A stretch of 46,072 nucleotides of DNA from 2-12-FULL-42-15 sp964196565 (GTDB taxonomy: Bacteria; Pseudomonadota; Gammaproteobacteria; Coxiellales; Coxiellaceae), in assembly GCA_964196565.1 (NCBI GenBank), contig CAXMUH010000112.1, positions 1-46,072 of the forward strand, read 5' to 3'. Numbering within the stretch: position 1 is the first letter of the stretch; each line of letters begins with the position of its first letter. Below the pieces are notes generated by a model. The model saw only the letters and a program-made list of their open reading frames with translations. It was not told where the DNA came from and searched no databases. Position numbers and translations under genes: made by a program. Of this stretch, positions 33,953 to 41,886 are shown piece after piece.

Positions 33953-36900
33953 AAATGGATATACCGCAAGCGTTTCAAGCGGACGTAGAAAAACTCGCTG
34001 CCCGGCTTAACAGTTCTAAAGCTGTTACCAGCCAAGCACAGCCCACAACTAAAGCAATGCAGGAGTTGGTCAAGGCGGTAATCTCTCTTTTCCCAATAAT
34101 TAGTGCTGCTAAAAATCAGAACGAGATACAAACAAAACTTCAGGGATTTATCGCACTCTCAAAGTTAAAGCTAAACCTAAGCTTATTCAAAAATGCAAGA
34201 AAAGCTGCTACATTGCTCAAAAATCCATTGCAAAATATTAGATTAGCCAGGTCACTGATTCAATTAAAAAATAATATCTACAGCCTCTTTTTCGATAACA
34301 GCACAACTTTAGTAAGCTGCCCTGTATCGCTGCAGTATAGCTTATCCGTACTCATACTTTTTGTTAATTTAATTAATGACCGCTATGCGACCCGAAGCAC
34401 AAATAGCGAAGCTATTAATGTACTTAGCGAACTTAATACTTTCTTTAGCGAACTACACGATCCATCCCAAACACTTTGCGCTCATATCAATAGCTTTTTG
34501 CAAAAAAATTCGAGGGCAAACCAGGTCGTAGCAAAATTTCTCGCCATGGATAAACAGCGGGCAGAAGAAATGCAGCAACAAAATAACGACTATAAAAGCT
34601 TGGTTGCTAAAATGGGTCGGATTATCGATGACTTTTCACGCGACTTTAGCTTCGTGCATGCAACTGAAACCTCTCTCATTCAAATTCATTGTCGAAAAGC
34701 CGATACTTTCGACGGCAATCTGCAAGAAATTAATGAGCTTATAATATGTTTTCAACAATTATCAAAGAGCATTCAAAGAGATTACTCACAATACAGCGCA
34801 GAACTTACTACGATAGAAGCATCGGCACAAGATTTAAGTTTTATCTTAATTCATCAAAAGCAAGCAGCCATCATGCTCTTCGACGCAAAATTCAACCTCA
34901 CTGTCAAACATGATGGGACCGTAACTGCCCTGGAAGATATCAAGATGATAGCCGACCATAATATTCCTGTAAAATACGCAAAACTTCTTGGCATACGAAC
35001 GGTGTTGGCAGACATTGATGAAAACTTTACTCAAGCCGCGGGGGAGCTCGGGGCCTTTATCTCCAACTGCACGCGACCATTAACGGCATCTGACAGTAAA
35101 AGATTAAACCGTCTTTATCTTAAAGTTTCCAACTATGAATTACCCGAAATCAAACCAGAACAATTACCGGCGCTGCACGACAAAACACTTCAAAACATGT
35201 GTAATGGTGGTGCCTGTACAGAGAAACTACTTAATTATTGCATCATTCAATCCATTACACAAACTACAAAAAAATATACCCGTATCCTCAAAACGAGAAA
35301 ACAAGCATTACTTGAAAGAAAAAATGAACTCACTGCAACCATGCAAGTCGAAGCAAAAATCTCTCAGCCTTCACTCAACACAAAATGGAAAAAGAGAACT
35401 ATGCCAATAACAAAACCTGTACTTGAAATGAGAATTGATGCATATTTTTTCAAAAAAGAAAGCATTGATGGAATTGAGTCAAAATCTGCTGATGATGTTA
35501 CTAAAAGTATGCAACACGAACTGCAGCGCATACAAACAGCTCTGCAAACGCTTGGCCTAGAGTCAAAAGCCATTGATCTCGGTGATCATAATTGCAGCGA
35601 CCACGCTAAAGTCGAAAGTGCCGTTAAAGCTTTTGATGAACGAGCTTTATTGACCACAGCGATTAAGCAACAAGCACTTGAAGGTGCAAAAGCTTGGCAC
35701 CAGGACGAAGAAAAAGCTTATTCTACATTACATGCTAAGTATCTCTCATTAAACTCAATCATAACCCAACTAAAAAACAGCATTATTGATGAAGACGCTA
35801 AACAATTTCACGAGATATTAATCCAACATCAAGACACAATAAAGAAATTTATTAACACTAATGGCGAAGATAATCATGCCAAACTTTTAAAAACAGCCAA
35901 CTATTATCAAAGAAAATATGTAGGCTTTTTTTATATAAACTCTCTATCCTATGAAGACTGTTTAAAACTTATACCAGAAGTCAAACCTATATCCACAGAC
36001 GCTCTAGATAACGCCAAATCAGCACAGAATCAATACCAGGAAGCTTTTGATCAACATACAGCAGCCCAAGCCGAATGCAGATCAGCCCTGCGCACGCTCA
36101 GCGACATCGTTAAACCCGCTGCAAAAGAGCAGCGATCAAAAGAAAAGGTGGAAACTCAATTCCAGCAGTTGGCGCTGTTATACAAACATCTTGGCATCAC
36201 CGCAGATGAAGAGCAGAAACCACAACAACAAATTGACCTCCTCAATCGACATCTCGAGCAAATAAAAAGCATACAACCATGCGCCGATCAAATTGAAGAA
36301 ATCTTGGATGAGCTTGATGCGTTTGATTACCAGCAATATGTCATTGATTTCAAAGCGGGTAAAATAGCAGATGCTTATGATCTTTATGCGCACCTTAGAC
36401 TCGAGCACACAATAAAAACAAAGGTAGATAAAATCAGAAAACGCCTGGCATTTATTAAAGAATATTTACCCAAAACAACTTCCGCAATAGCGCAATTCTA
36501 TCATGATGAAATGCTAGACCGCCTGAAATACCTAGAAGCAGACCTTGCCGTAATTACTGAAAAAGCACAAGAAAAAGCAACAGAGCGCAATCTATATTTT
36601 AAAGATGAAGTTATAAAAAACTGCTTATGCGTAATCATCAACCGCGGTATTTACTACAAATATAGCGATGCTTTTAATCATCTCGAAGCAGAAGCAAAGC
36701 CATACCGATATCATGGCACCTCTGATTTTGATAGCAAAAAATTTCACGGACTTCATGTTTCTGATATTGACTTCACTCTTACCCTTGTCCGCCACTCTGA
36801 CTTTCAAAATGCAACGCTTACCAATTGTACGTTCCCACGAGATCTCTGTGGCATTAATCTTAAAAGCGCGACACTCATAAATTGCAAACTTTCAGAGCCA

Positions 36901-37518
36901 ACTCATCTAGACCACGTCAAGATTGATGAAAAAACATCACTTGATTGGGCGCAATTTGGACCACTTATTTTAAAGTCTAATTTTACCAACCTGCATACAG
37001 AAAGATATTACTTAGAAAACCTAGCCAGAATTATTGGCGCCAAAAAACCCGCAGTTGTAACTGGAGAATTATTAACACAATTGATTGAAGCTGTTGGTAG
37101 ACTAGAAAAACCCGATGACATCAGTAAAGGCAAATTTCTTTTGCAACAAAAACAACGCGCTAAACTTATTATTGATTTACTGATGCCTTATTGCAGTGAT
37201 GATTTAAAGTCTTTATCAAAAATACACCAGGTAGTTAATAACAGCAGTCATTATTTGCGTCGCGAACGAGACTGGTGGCGGCTTGCCTCTTACGGCAACA
37301 CCAATACCTGGAATCATATTATCAATGCGGTTAAAGATAAAATCTGCAACTTAACTGCAGACTCGATCACTGAAAAAGAGTATGGCCATTTAATCAAGAT
37401 CCAATCAACTCCAAGCCAACGCTGCTATGCCAGCTGGTTCTGTTGTGCCGCAACGCAATCACAAAAAGCGCAACCTGAAGAATTCAATACTAATTCAGAT
37501 GCTTGCGTCAACCAATAA
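33949..37518 (+). CDS. Very large orphan protein, 1189 aa, coiled-coil and pentapeptide-like, effector candidate
   Basis: No overall family is recognised. AGGAG lies 7 bp before a TTG at 33949, which I take as the start; an ATG two codons later is 13 bp away, too far. Most of the protein is predicted helical with heptad-like Leu/Glu/Lys stretches. A segment at about residues 930-1000 has pentapeptide-like A(D/N)LxX periodicity (VRHSDFQNATLTNCTF, LKSATLINCKL), suggestive of a short right-handed beta-helix. The C-terminus has a CC pair (SWFCCAATQ). Signal peptide and membrane spans are absent. Size and mixed architecture fit a secreted effector, by inference. Confidence 0.65.
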   Translation: MKMDIPQAFQADVEKLAARLNSSKAVTSQAQPTTKAMQELVKAVISLFPIISAAKNQNEIQTKLQGFIALSKLKLNLSLFKNARKAATLLKNPLQNIRLARSLIQLKNNIYSLFFDNSTTLVSCPVSLQYSLSVLILFVNLINDRYATRSTNSEAINVLSELNTFFSELHDPSQTLCAHINSFLQKNSRANQVVAKFLAMDKQRAEEMQQQNNDYKSLVAKMGRIIDDFSRDFSFVHATETSLIQIHCRKADTFDGNLQEINELIICFQQLSKSIQRDYSQYSAELTTIEASAQDLSFILIHQKQAAIMLFDAKFNLTVKHDGTVTALEDIKMIADHNIPVKYAKLLGIRTVLADIDENFTQAAGELGAFISNCTRPLTASDSKRLNRLYLKVSNYELPEIKPEQLPALHDKTLQNMCNGGACTEKLLNYCIIQSITQTTKKYTRILKTRKQALLERKNELTATMQVEAKISQPSLNTKWKKRTMPITKPVLEMRIDAYFFKKESIDGIESKSADDVTKSMQHELQRIQTALQTLGLESKAIDLGDHNCSDHAKVESAVKAFDERALLTTAIKQQALEGAKAWHQDEEKAYSTLHAKYLSLNSIITQLKNSIIDEDAKQFHEILIQHQDTIKKFINTNGEDNHAKLLKTANYYQRKYVGFFYINSLSYEDCLKLIPEVKPISTDALDNAKSAQNQYQEAFDQHTAAQAECRSALRTLSDIVKPAAKEQRSKEKVETQFQQLALLYKHLGITADEEQKPQQQIDLLNRHLEQIKSIQPCADQIEEILDELDAFDYQQYVIDFKAGKIADAYDLYAHLRLEHTIKTKVDKIRKRLAFIKEYLPKTTSAIAQFYHDEMLDRLKYLEADLAVITEKAQEKATERNLYFKDEVIKNCLCVIINRGIYYKYSDAFNHLEAEAKPYRYHGTSDFDSKKFHGLHVSDIDFTLTLVRHSDFQNATLTNCTFPRDLCGINLKSATLINCKLSEPTHLDHVKIDEKTSLDWAQFGPLILKSNFTNLHTERYYLENLARIIGAKKPAVVTGELLTQLIEAVGRLEKPDDISKGKFLLQQKQRAKLIIDLLMPYCSDDLKSLSKIHQVVNNSSHYLRRERDWWRLASYGNTNTWNHIINAVKDKICNLTADSITEKEYGHLIKIQSTPSQRCYASWFCCAATQSQKAQPEEFNTNSDACVNQ

Positions 37519-37716
37519 TATAATTCCCTTCACTTAATTATTAAAGAAATATTAGCAAACCCTTAATTGACGCTTAACAAAAAAAATGGGAAAATACAAA
37601 TCAACTTCGACAAGAAGGAAGCAGTTTGGGGGAATACTAAAAGTCAAAATAGCATCTGAATTTAGTACCCCCCCTGCTCCCGTTTCGCAATTGGGTCTCG
37701 CAAAAGGAGCATAAAA
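37519..37716. other. Intergenic sequence with a G/C-rich hairpin
   Basis: No gene larger than a few codons is visible. It holds the hairpin at 37628-37673 (GGGGG...ACTAAA pairing with TTTAGTACCCCCC) and the sequence TCGCAATTGGGTCTCGCAA further right. Confidence 0.5.
37628..37673. promoter_or_regulatory. Stem-loop before a small ORF
   Basis: GGGGGAATACTAAA (37628-37641) pairs with TTTAGTACCCCCC (37661-37673) with one small bulge. No T run follows, so it is not a classical terminator. It lies 45 bp before the small ORF at 37717 and could be a 5' leader structure. Confidence 0.4.
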
Positions 37717-37821
37717 ATGCTATCACCACACCTATTAAAATGCAAGCTTTACACTACGCTATCTACTTTCATCAATGATCTTTATTTTACTGATTTTTCA
37801 CCACAATCAGGTTATCCCTAA
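37717..37821 (+). CDS. Possible 34-aa small ORF
   Basis: AAAGGAG lies 7 bp before an ATG that opens a 34-codon frame (MLSPHLLKCKLYTTLSTF...) ending TAA at 37821. The good ribosome-binding site is the only support; the product is unrecognised. Confidence 0.3.
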   Translation: MLSPHLLKCKLYTTLSTFINDLYFTDFSPQSGYP

Positions 37822-37899
37822 CCCGATTTTGATTTCGAAATCACGTTTTAATATTTTAAATATTTACTGATTTATACCTCTATAAATTAGGACAAGACT

Positions 37900-38031
37900 A
37901 TGGATCTGACAACTTACTACATACTTTACATACTGACTCAAGCCTTCTCGCCAGCATTATCCTTTCCAACTGCTGCTGGCCTCACAACACGGCCTGATGA
38001 GCTTGTAAATTATAAAGGAGAAAAACAATGA
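37900..38031 (+). CDS. Possible 43-aa ORF coupled to the 360-aa gene
   Basis: A frame of 43 codons (MDLTTYYILYILTQAF...NYKGEKQ) opens at 37900 behind AGGACAAG and ends in a TGA that overlaps the next start (ATGA, 38028-38031). The N-terminal 25 residues are hydrophobic. The ribosome-binding site of the next gene (AAAGGAG) lies inside it, at the codons for K-G-E. Overlapping stop and start favours a real upstream ORF. Confidence 0.4.
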   Translation: MDLTTYYILYILTQAFSPALSFPTAAGLTTRPDELVNYKGEKQ

Positions 38032-39110
38032 GAATGCAATCAATTCCAAAAGAGAGCGCGTCATCACAACTAAATAATCAAACTCTTTTTGGCTATGCCG
38101 CTAACCCATACCCTTACTTAACCAAACCACTTAATTTTGAATTAATAAATAAAGAGACAAAATTACTTCATCCAGTCGGGATTCACCTTTCAGAAGATGA
38201 AGTATCACACCTATTTAACCAATTAACCAAATGCTTTTATGACGCCATCAATGCGATCAACACCAAAGACCTCGACACCATGATCATCAGAATGGCAGAG
38301 GCCTCTTCACTGTTTTTTCGAACTCTCTATGGCAAACTAGGAAACTGTAAATTTATTAAAGGTTATAATCATACTGTAAGATCGGTAATGGAATTTATTT
38401 ATGAGCAATGCGATTTTAATAGCCTCCTCAACCTTGATACATTCAATCTCGAATCATTAAATTATTTATTCTCTATCTGCAGATATGTCAATGCTACAAC
38501 CTATAATTATACAAATGAATCAGTTTCTGAAAGACTTAACCCAGAAGAAGAAGGTATCTATGCACGTTATTATATTATCTCAAATTTCGTCGCACAATTG
38601 GAACCCATTCCTGAGCAAATATTTCTTCAGGAGGGCATTCCATGTAATTTCAAAAATCTTAAACAAGCTGATATGGATCATATTGATAATCTTGTTGCCT
38701 GTCATGTATTGGCTGATCCAATGGATGAAAAAATGGTGCTCGAGTTACAGCAAGAACTTACCAAGACTGAACTGAGACTCAAAGATAAATTAAGTATCTT
38801 GAGATGTCTTAATGGAGATGTCCTAAAAAAAATCGCACAGGTTAGCTTACTACGAAATATACTAGCAACTCGGCCTGAGCGCAAAAGCTTTTATCAAAAA
38901 TTAAAGAGCGCATGCGATAACGAAGCGGTGGCTCGTCATCGCAATTGGCTTTATCGTAACCCAGTCGCGCAATATTTTTTTAATATTCCGCAAACAGATA
39001 CTGTACAACGGCTCAATGCAATTGCAAAACGCATGTGCGAAAATGATGCTTCGAAAAATACAACAGTTAATTCTGTGGGCACTCAGCTGGCCAGCAGAGC
39101 GTATGGGTGA
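38028..39110 (+). CDS. Orphan protein, 360 aa
   Basis: No family recognised. AAAGGAG lies 7 bp upstream of the ATG (MRMQSIPKESASSQLNNQ). The product is predicted soluble and helical (LELQQELTKTELRLKDKLSI near residue 240 looks coiled-coil) with several Cys and Tyr residues. It is the last of the plus-strand orphan run 31-39 kb and converges on nusB across palindromic repeats. It could belong to the same class of secreted proteins as its neighbours. Confidence 0.6.
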   Translation: MRMQSIPKESASSQLNNQTLFGYAANPYPYLTKPLNFELINKETKLLHPVGIHLSEDEVSHLFNQLTKCFYDAINAINTKDLDTMIIRMAEASSLFFRTLYGKLGNCKFIKGYNHTVRSVMEFIYEQCDFNSLLNLDTFNLESLNYLFSICRYVNATTYNYTNESVSERLNPEEEGIYARYYIISNFVAQLEPIPEQIFLQEGIPCNFKNLKQADMDHIDNLVACHVLADPMDEKMVLELQQELTKTELRLKDKLSILRCLNGDVLKKIAQVSLLRNILATRPERKSFYQKLKSACDNEAVARHRNWLYRNPVAQYFFNIPQTDTVQRLNAIAKRMCENDASKNTTVNSVGTQLASRAYG

Positions 39111-39140
39111 AGACTGGAATAAGATGACTTCTTGCCAAAT

Positions 39141-39294
39141 GCTTCCCGGTCGGCGTGCCGGCCGGGAAAATAAAACCTGGCCAATAGATCCCTCGGCTTC
39201 GCTCGGGACGACATCCGTGTCGGTTGTCCAGGCTACGGGGCTTTGATGTAGCCCGGTCGGCGTGCCGGCCGGGAAGCATTCTGCGAAGCAGAAT
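39141..39294. repeat. Mosaic of palindromic repeats between converging genes
   Basis: Two near-identical hairpins CCCGGTCGGCGTGCCGGCCGGG (39145-39166 and 39252-39273) flank GGGAAAATAAAACCTGGCCAA, a CCCTCGGCTTCGCTCGGGAC hairpin and GTCCAGGCTACGGGG. A last hairpin ATTCTGC-GAA-GCAGAAT (39278-39294) abuts the nusB stop. The modules recur at 43.7 and 45.2 kb. Confidence 0.75.
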
Positions 39295-39759
39295 TTATTC
39301 CTTCTTCTTGCAAGCAACTTCAGTTTTACGCAAATCTTTTGCAGCAGCATCCAACAGTCCATTGATAAACCGATGCGAATCCGCAGCACCATAAGACTTG
39401 GCTAAATCAATGGCTTCATTAATCACAACCCGAAAAGGAATCTCTGGCCGATGTACAAATTCATAAAAGGCAATTTGCAATATCGACAATTCAACCGGAT
39501 TGATCGATTTAATTGAACGGTTTAAATACGGCTTCATTTTTAATCTTAAATCTTCACTGTCACCAATTCCTTTAGATACTAGCTCCCGCCAATATTCTTT
39601 ATCAACGCCCTTAAAATCATGCTGAGTTTCGAACTGCAACATAAGTTCTTCAGATGCCATACCCGACAATTGCCATTGATATAACGACTGCAGTGCATAT
39701 TCACGCGCCAGTTGTCGTGGGCTTTTTTTACTTTTTTTAGTTTCGTTTGATTTAGTCAT
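39295..39759 (-). CDS. nusB: Transcription antitermination factor NusB
   Basis: NusB with NusE binds boxA RNA and drives antitermination of rRNA operons. The 154-aa helical protein starts with a Lys-rich tail, then ARQLAREYALQSLYQWQLSG-like sequence (PRQLAREYALQSLYQW), ELSILQIAFYEFV, VVINEAIDLAKSYGA and RFINGLLDAAAKDL, all family marks. Its start overlaps the nrdR stop by one base (TAATG). In E. coli nusB is followed by thiL; here that link is lost. Confidence 0.95.
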   Translation of the reverse strand: MTKSNETKKSKKSPRQLAREYALQSLYQWQLSGMASEELMLQFETQHDFKGVDKEYWRELVSKGIGDSEDLRLKMKPYLNRSIKSINPVELSILQIAFYEFVHRPEIPFRVVINEAIDLAKSYGAADSHRFINGLLDAAAKDLRKTEVACKKKE

Positions 39760-40232
39760 TAACCTTCAGTTTTAGTTGAATTGTTCTCAGTCAAATTAGA
39801 AATAACATCGTGAAAAGCACGCACATCTTGAAAACTACGATAAACTGAGGCAAAGCGAACATACGCGACCTCATCAAGTTCTTTTAATTCATCCATCACC
39901 AACTCACCCACATATTGAGAATAAATTTCTCGCTCACCCTCAGCGCGCAGTCTACGCTCAATGTGCGCAATTGCGGTATCTATTTTATCTGAACTAATCG
40001 GACGTTTTTCAAGTGCACGCATAACCCCGCCACGCAGCTTAGCTTGCTCATAACCAACGCGGGAACCATCACGCTTAATAATTCTTGGCATATTTAATTC
40101 GGCCATTTCATAGGTATTAAATCGCTCTTGGCAGCAAATGCATTCACGCCGACGCCTCACTCGCGCGCCTTCTTCGACTAGACGTGAATCAATAACCTTA
40201 GTATCAATGGCTCGACAAAATGGGCAAAACAT
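39759..40232 (-). CDS. nrdR: Transcriptional repressor NrdR
   Basis: NrdR represses ribonucleotide reductase genes when dATP is abundant. The 157-aa protein starts MFCPFCRAIDTKVIDSRL, has the zinc ribbon CPFC...CICC (residues 3-34), the NrdR helix region VRRRRECICC, and the ATP-cone from about residue 48 (PRIIKRDGSRVGYEQAKLRG). GlyA-NrdR-NusB order is typical of gammaproteobacteria. It starts 12 bp after glyA. Confidence 0.96.
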   Translation of the reverse strand: MFCPFCRAIDTKVIDSRLVEEGARVRRRRECICCQERFNTYEMAELNMPRIIKRDGSRVGYEQAKLRGGVMRALEKRPISSDKIDTAIAHIERRLRAEGEREIYSQYVGELVMDELKELDEVAYVRFASVYRSFQDVRAFHDVISNLTENNSTKTEG

Positions 40233-40244
40233 AAAAACTTCCTA

Positions 40245-41519
40245 TTATGGTGTTGAAATCGATTCCTTTTGATGCTGATAAACAGGATGGCGCTGACACA
40301 AATCATGTGCTTTTTGCTTTATCTCGGCAATCACGGCTTCATTGTTGATATCATCTAAAATATCACATACCCAGTGCGCTAATTGTTGTACCTCAAGCTC
40401 TTTAAAACCACGCGTTGTAACCGCCGGCGTACCGATACGCAATCCACTGGTTACAAAAGGTGAACGTGGATCATTTGGCACTGTATTTTTATTCACAGTA
40501 ATATCTGCTCGACCCAATGCTGCCTCAGCGTCTTTACCCGTGATTCCTTTATCAACCAAACTAATTAAAAACATATGATTTTCAGTGCCGCCTGACACCA
40601 CATGATAACCGCGCTCCATAATCACCTTTGCCATGGCCGCTGCATTATCAATCACAAGTTGTTGGTATACTTTAAACTGGGGTAGTGCTGCTTCTTTAAA
40701 TGCGAGCGCTTTCGCTGCAATCACATGCATTAATGGACCACCTTGAGAACCTGGGAAAATAGCTGAATTTAATTTTTTTTCAAGTTCAGGATTTTTTTTC
40801 GCTAAAATCAAACCGGAACGCGGACCACGCAAGGTTTTATGAGTGGTTGATGTCACCACATCCGCAAAAGGCACTGGGTTTGGATATAATCCAGCTGCAA
40901 CGAGGCCCGCCACGTGTGCCATATCCACCATAAAATAAGCGCCTACAGATTTTGCAATCTCAGCCATCTTTTCCCAATCGACAATGCCAGAATAAGCCGA
41001 AAACCCACCTATAATCAGTTTAGGTTGATGCTCTTTGGCTAACGCTTCAATCGCATCGTAATCAATCTTTTCTGACTCGTTTAAACCATAATGTACCGCA
41101 TGGTACAACTTACCCGAAAAGTTAACGGGAGATCCGTGGGTGAGATGGCCACCATTGGATAAATCCATCGCCAAGAAAGTATCGCCTGGATTTAGCAAAG
41201 CCATAAATACGGCCGAGTTAGCTTGGGAACCAGAATGCGGCTGCACATTGGCATAATCCGCATCAAATAATGCTTTTACTCGATCAATCGCCAGCTGCTC
41301 AGCCTGATCAACAAACTCACAACCACCATAATAACGCTTACCGGGATAGCCTTCCGCATACTTATTAGTCAGCACTGAACCTTGCAAAGCCAGAACACCC
41401 GGACTAACGTAATTTTCTGAGGCAATTAACTCAACATGGGCTTCTTGACGCTGCTCTTCTTTGGCAACAATCGACCAAATCTCAGGATCAAAGGCTTGAA
41501 GTGACGAACTATCAAACAT
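40245..41519 (-). CDS. glyA: Serine hydroxymethyltransferase
   Basis: GlyA interconverts serine and glycine using tetrahydrofolate and supplies one-carbon units. The 424-aa protein starts MFDSSSLQAFDPEIW, has EGYPGKRYYGGCEFVDQ, LSNGGHLTHGSPVNFSGK, the PLP-Lys motif TTHKTLRGPRSG (Lys about residue 228), and SGLRIGTPAVTTRGF near the C-terminus. Length is standard. A candidate extended -10 (TGTTAGAAT on the minus strand, 41551-41559) lies about 32 bp upstream of the ATG. It is the first gene of the glyA-nrdR-nusB operon. Confidence 0.97.
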   Translation of the reverse strand: MFDSSSLQAFDPEIWSIVAKEEQRQEAHVELIASENYVSPGVLALQGSVLTNKYAEGYPGKRYYGGCEFVDQAEQLAIDRVKALFDADYANVQPHSGSQANSAVFMALLNPGDTFLAMDLSNGGHLTHGSPVNFSGKLYHAVHYGLNESEKIDYDAIEALAKEHQPKLIIGGFSAYSGIVDWEKMAEIAKSVGAYFMVDMAHVAGLVAAGLYPNPVPFADVVTSTTHKTLRGPRSGLILAKKNPELEKKLNSAIFPGSQGGPLMHVIAAKALAFKEAALPQFKVYQQLVIDNAAAMAKVIMERGYHVVSGGTENHMFLISLVDKGITGKDAEAALGRADITVNKNTVPNDPRSPFVTSGLRIGTPAVTTRGFKELEVQQLAHWVCDILDDINNEAVIAEIKQKAHDLCQRHPVYQHQKESISTP

Positions 41520-41886
41520 ATCACGGCTCCACGGGCGATTTAAAGAAGCTATTCTAACAAGATGCAGCAGCTCCAGCTAGGGAGTTGCTGACCTTACACG
41601 ATGGGGGATTTAAAAAGGGGGAGAACCGTAATTCTCCCCCTTTTTTGCAAGCACAAATTCACTTTGTGCGCAGCATCAAAAAAGGAAGCAGATTCCCGCA
41701 AAATGTCTACTTAACCACTTAGTTTTATTACATTTAACTTTATGAAATAAAGCACCTTGGGTGATATTAGGGGATCTGCTGAGCAAGATGTGACCAAATT
41801 CCAAAGCCCTTGTTTCCTCAATATGTATCTGTTATATATATCACCATTATGAAGACAAAAAACAGCCTATTGAGCCATTTACCTAA
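41520..41886. other. Divergent intergenic region of 367 bp between glyA and the ABC-F gene
   Basis: No protein gene is visible. From the left it holds a candidate glyA promoter (TGTTAGAAT at 41551-41559, minus), a stem-loop CAGCAGCTCC-AGCTAG-GGAGTTGCTG (41565-41590), a strong terminator hairpin (listed separately), then about 230 bp of AT-rich sequence leading to the ABC-F start. Confidence 0.5.
41612..41646. terminator. Strong bidirectional Rho-independent terminator
   Basis: GGGGGAGAA (41617-41625) and TTCTCCCCC (41632-41640) form a perfect 9-bp stem with a 6-nt loop. Six T follow on the plus strand (41641-41646) and five A precede (41612-41616), so it works in both directions. It stands in a divergent promoter region with no annotated gene ending there, so it may end an unannotated RNA or attenuate the ABC-F transcript. 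Confidence 0.85.

Noticed and set aside
35135..35410. Out-of-frame ORF of about 90 codons inside the 1189-aa gene
   Set aside because: The main frame has a strong start and continuous coding character; this frame lacks a ribosome-binding site.
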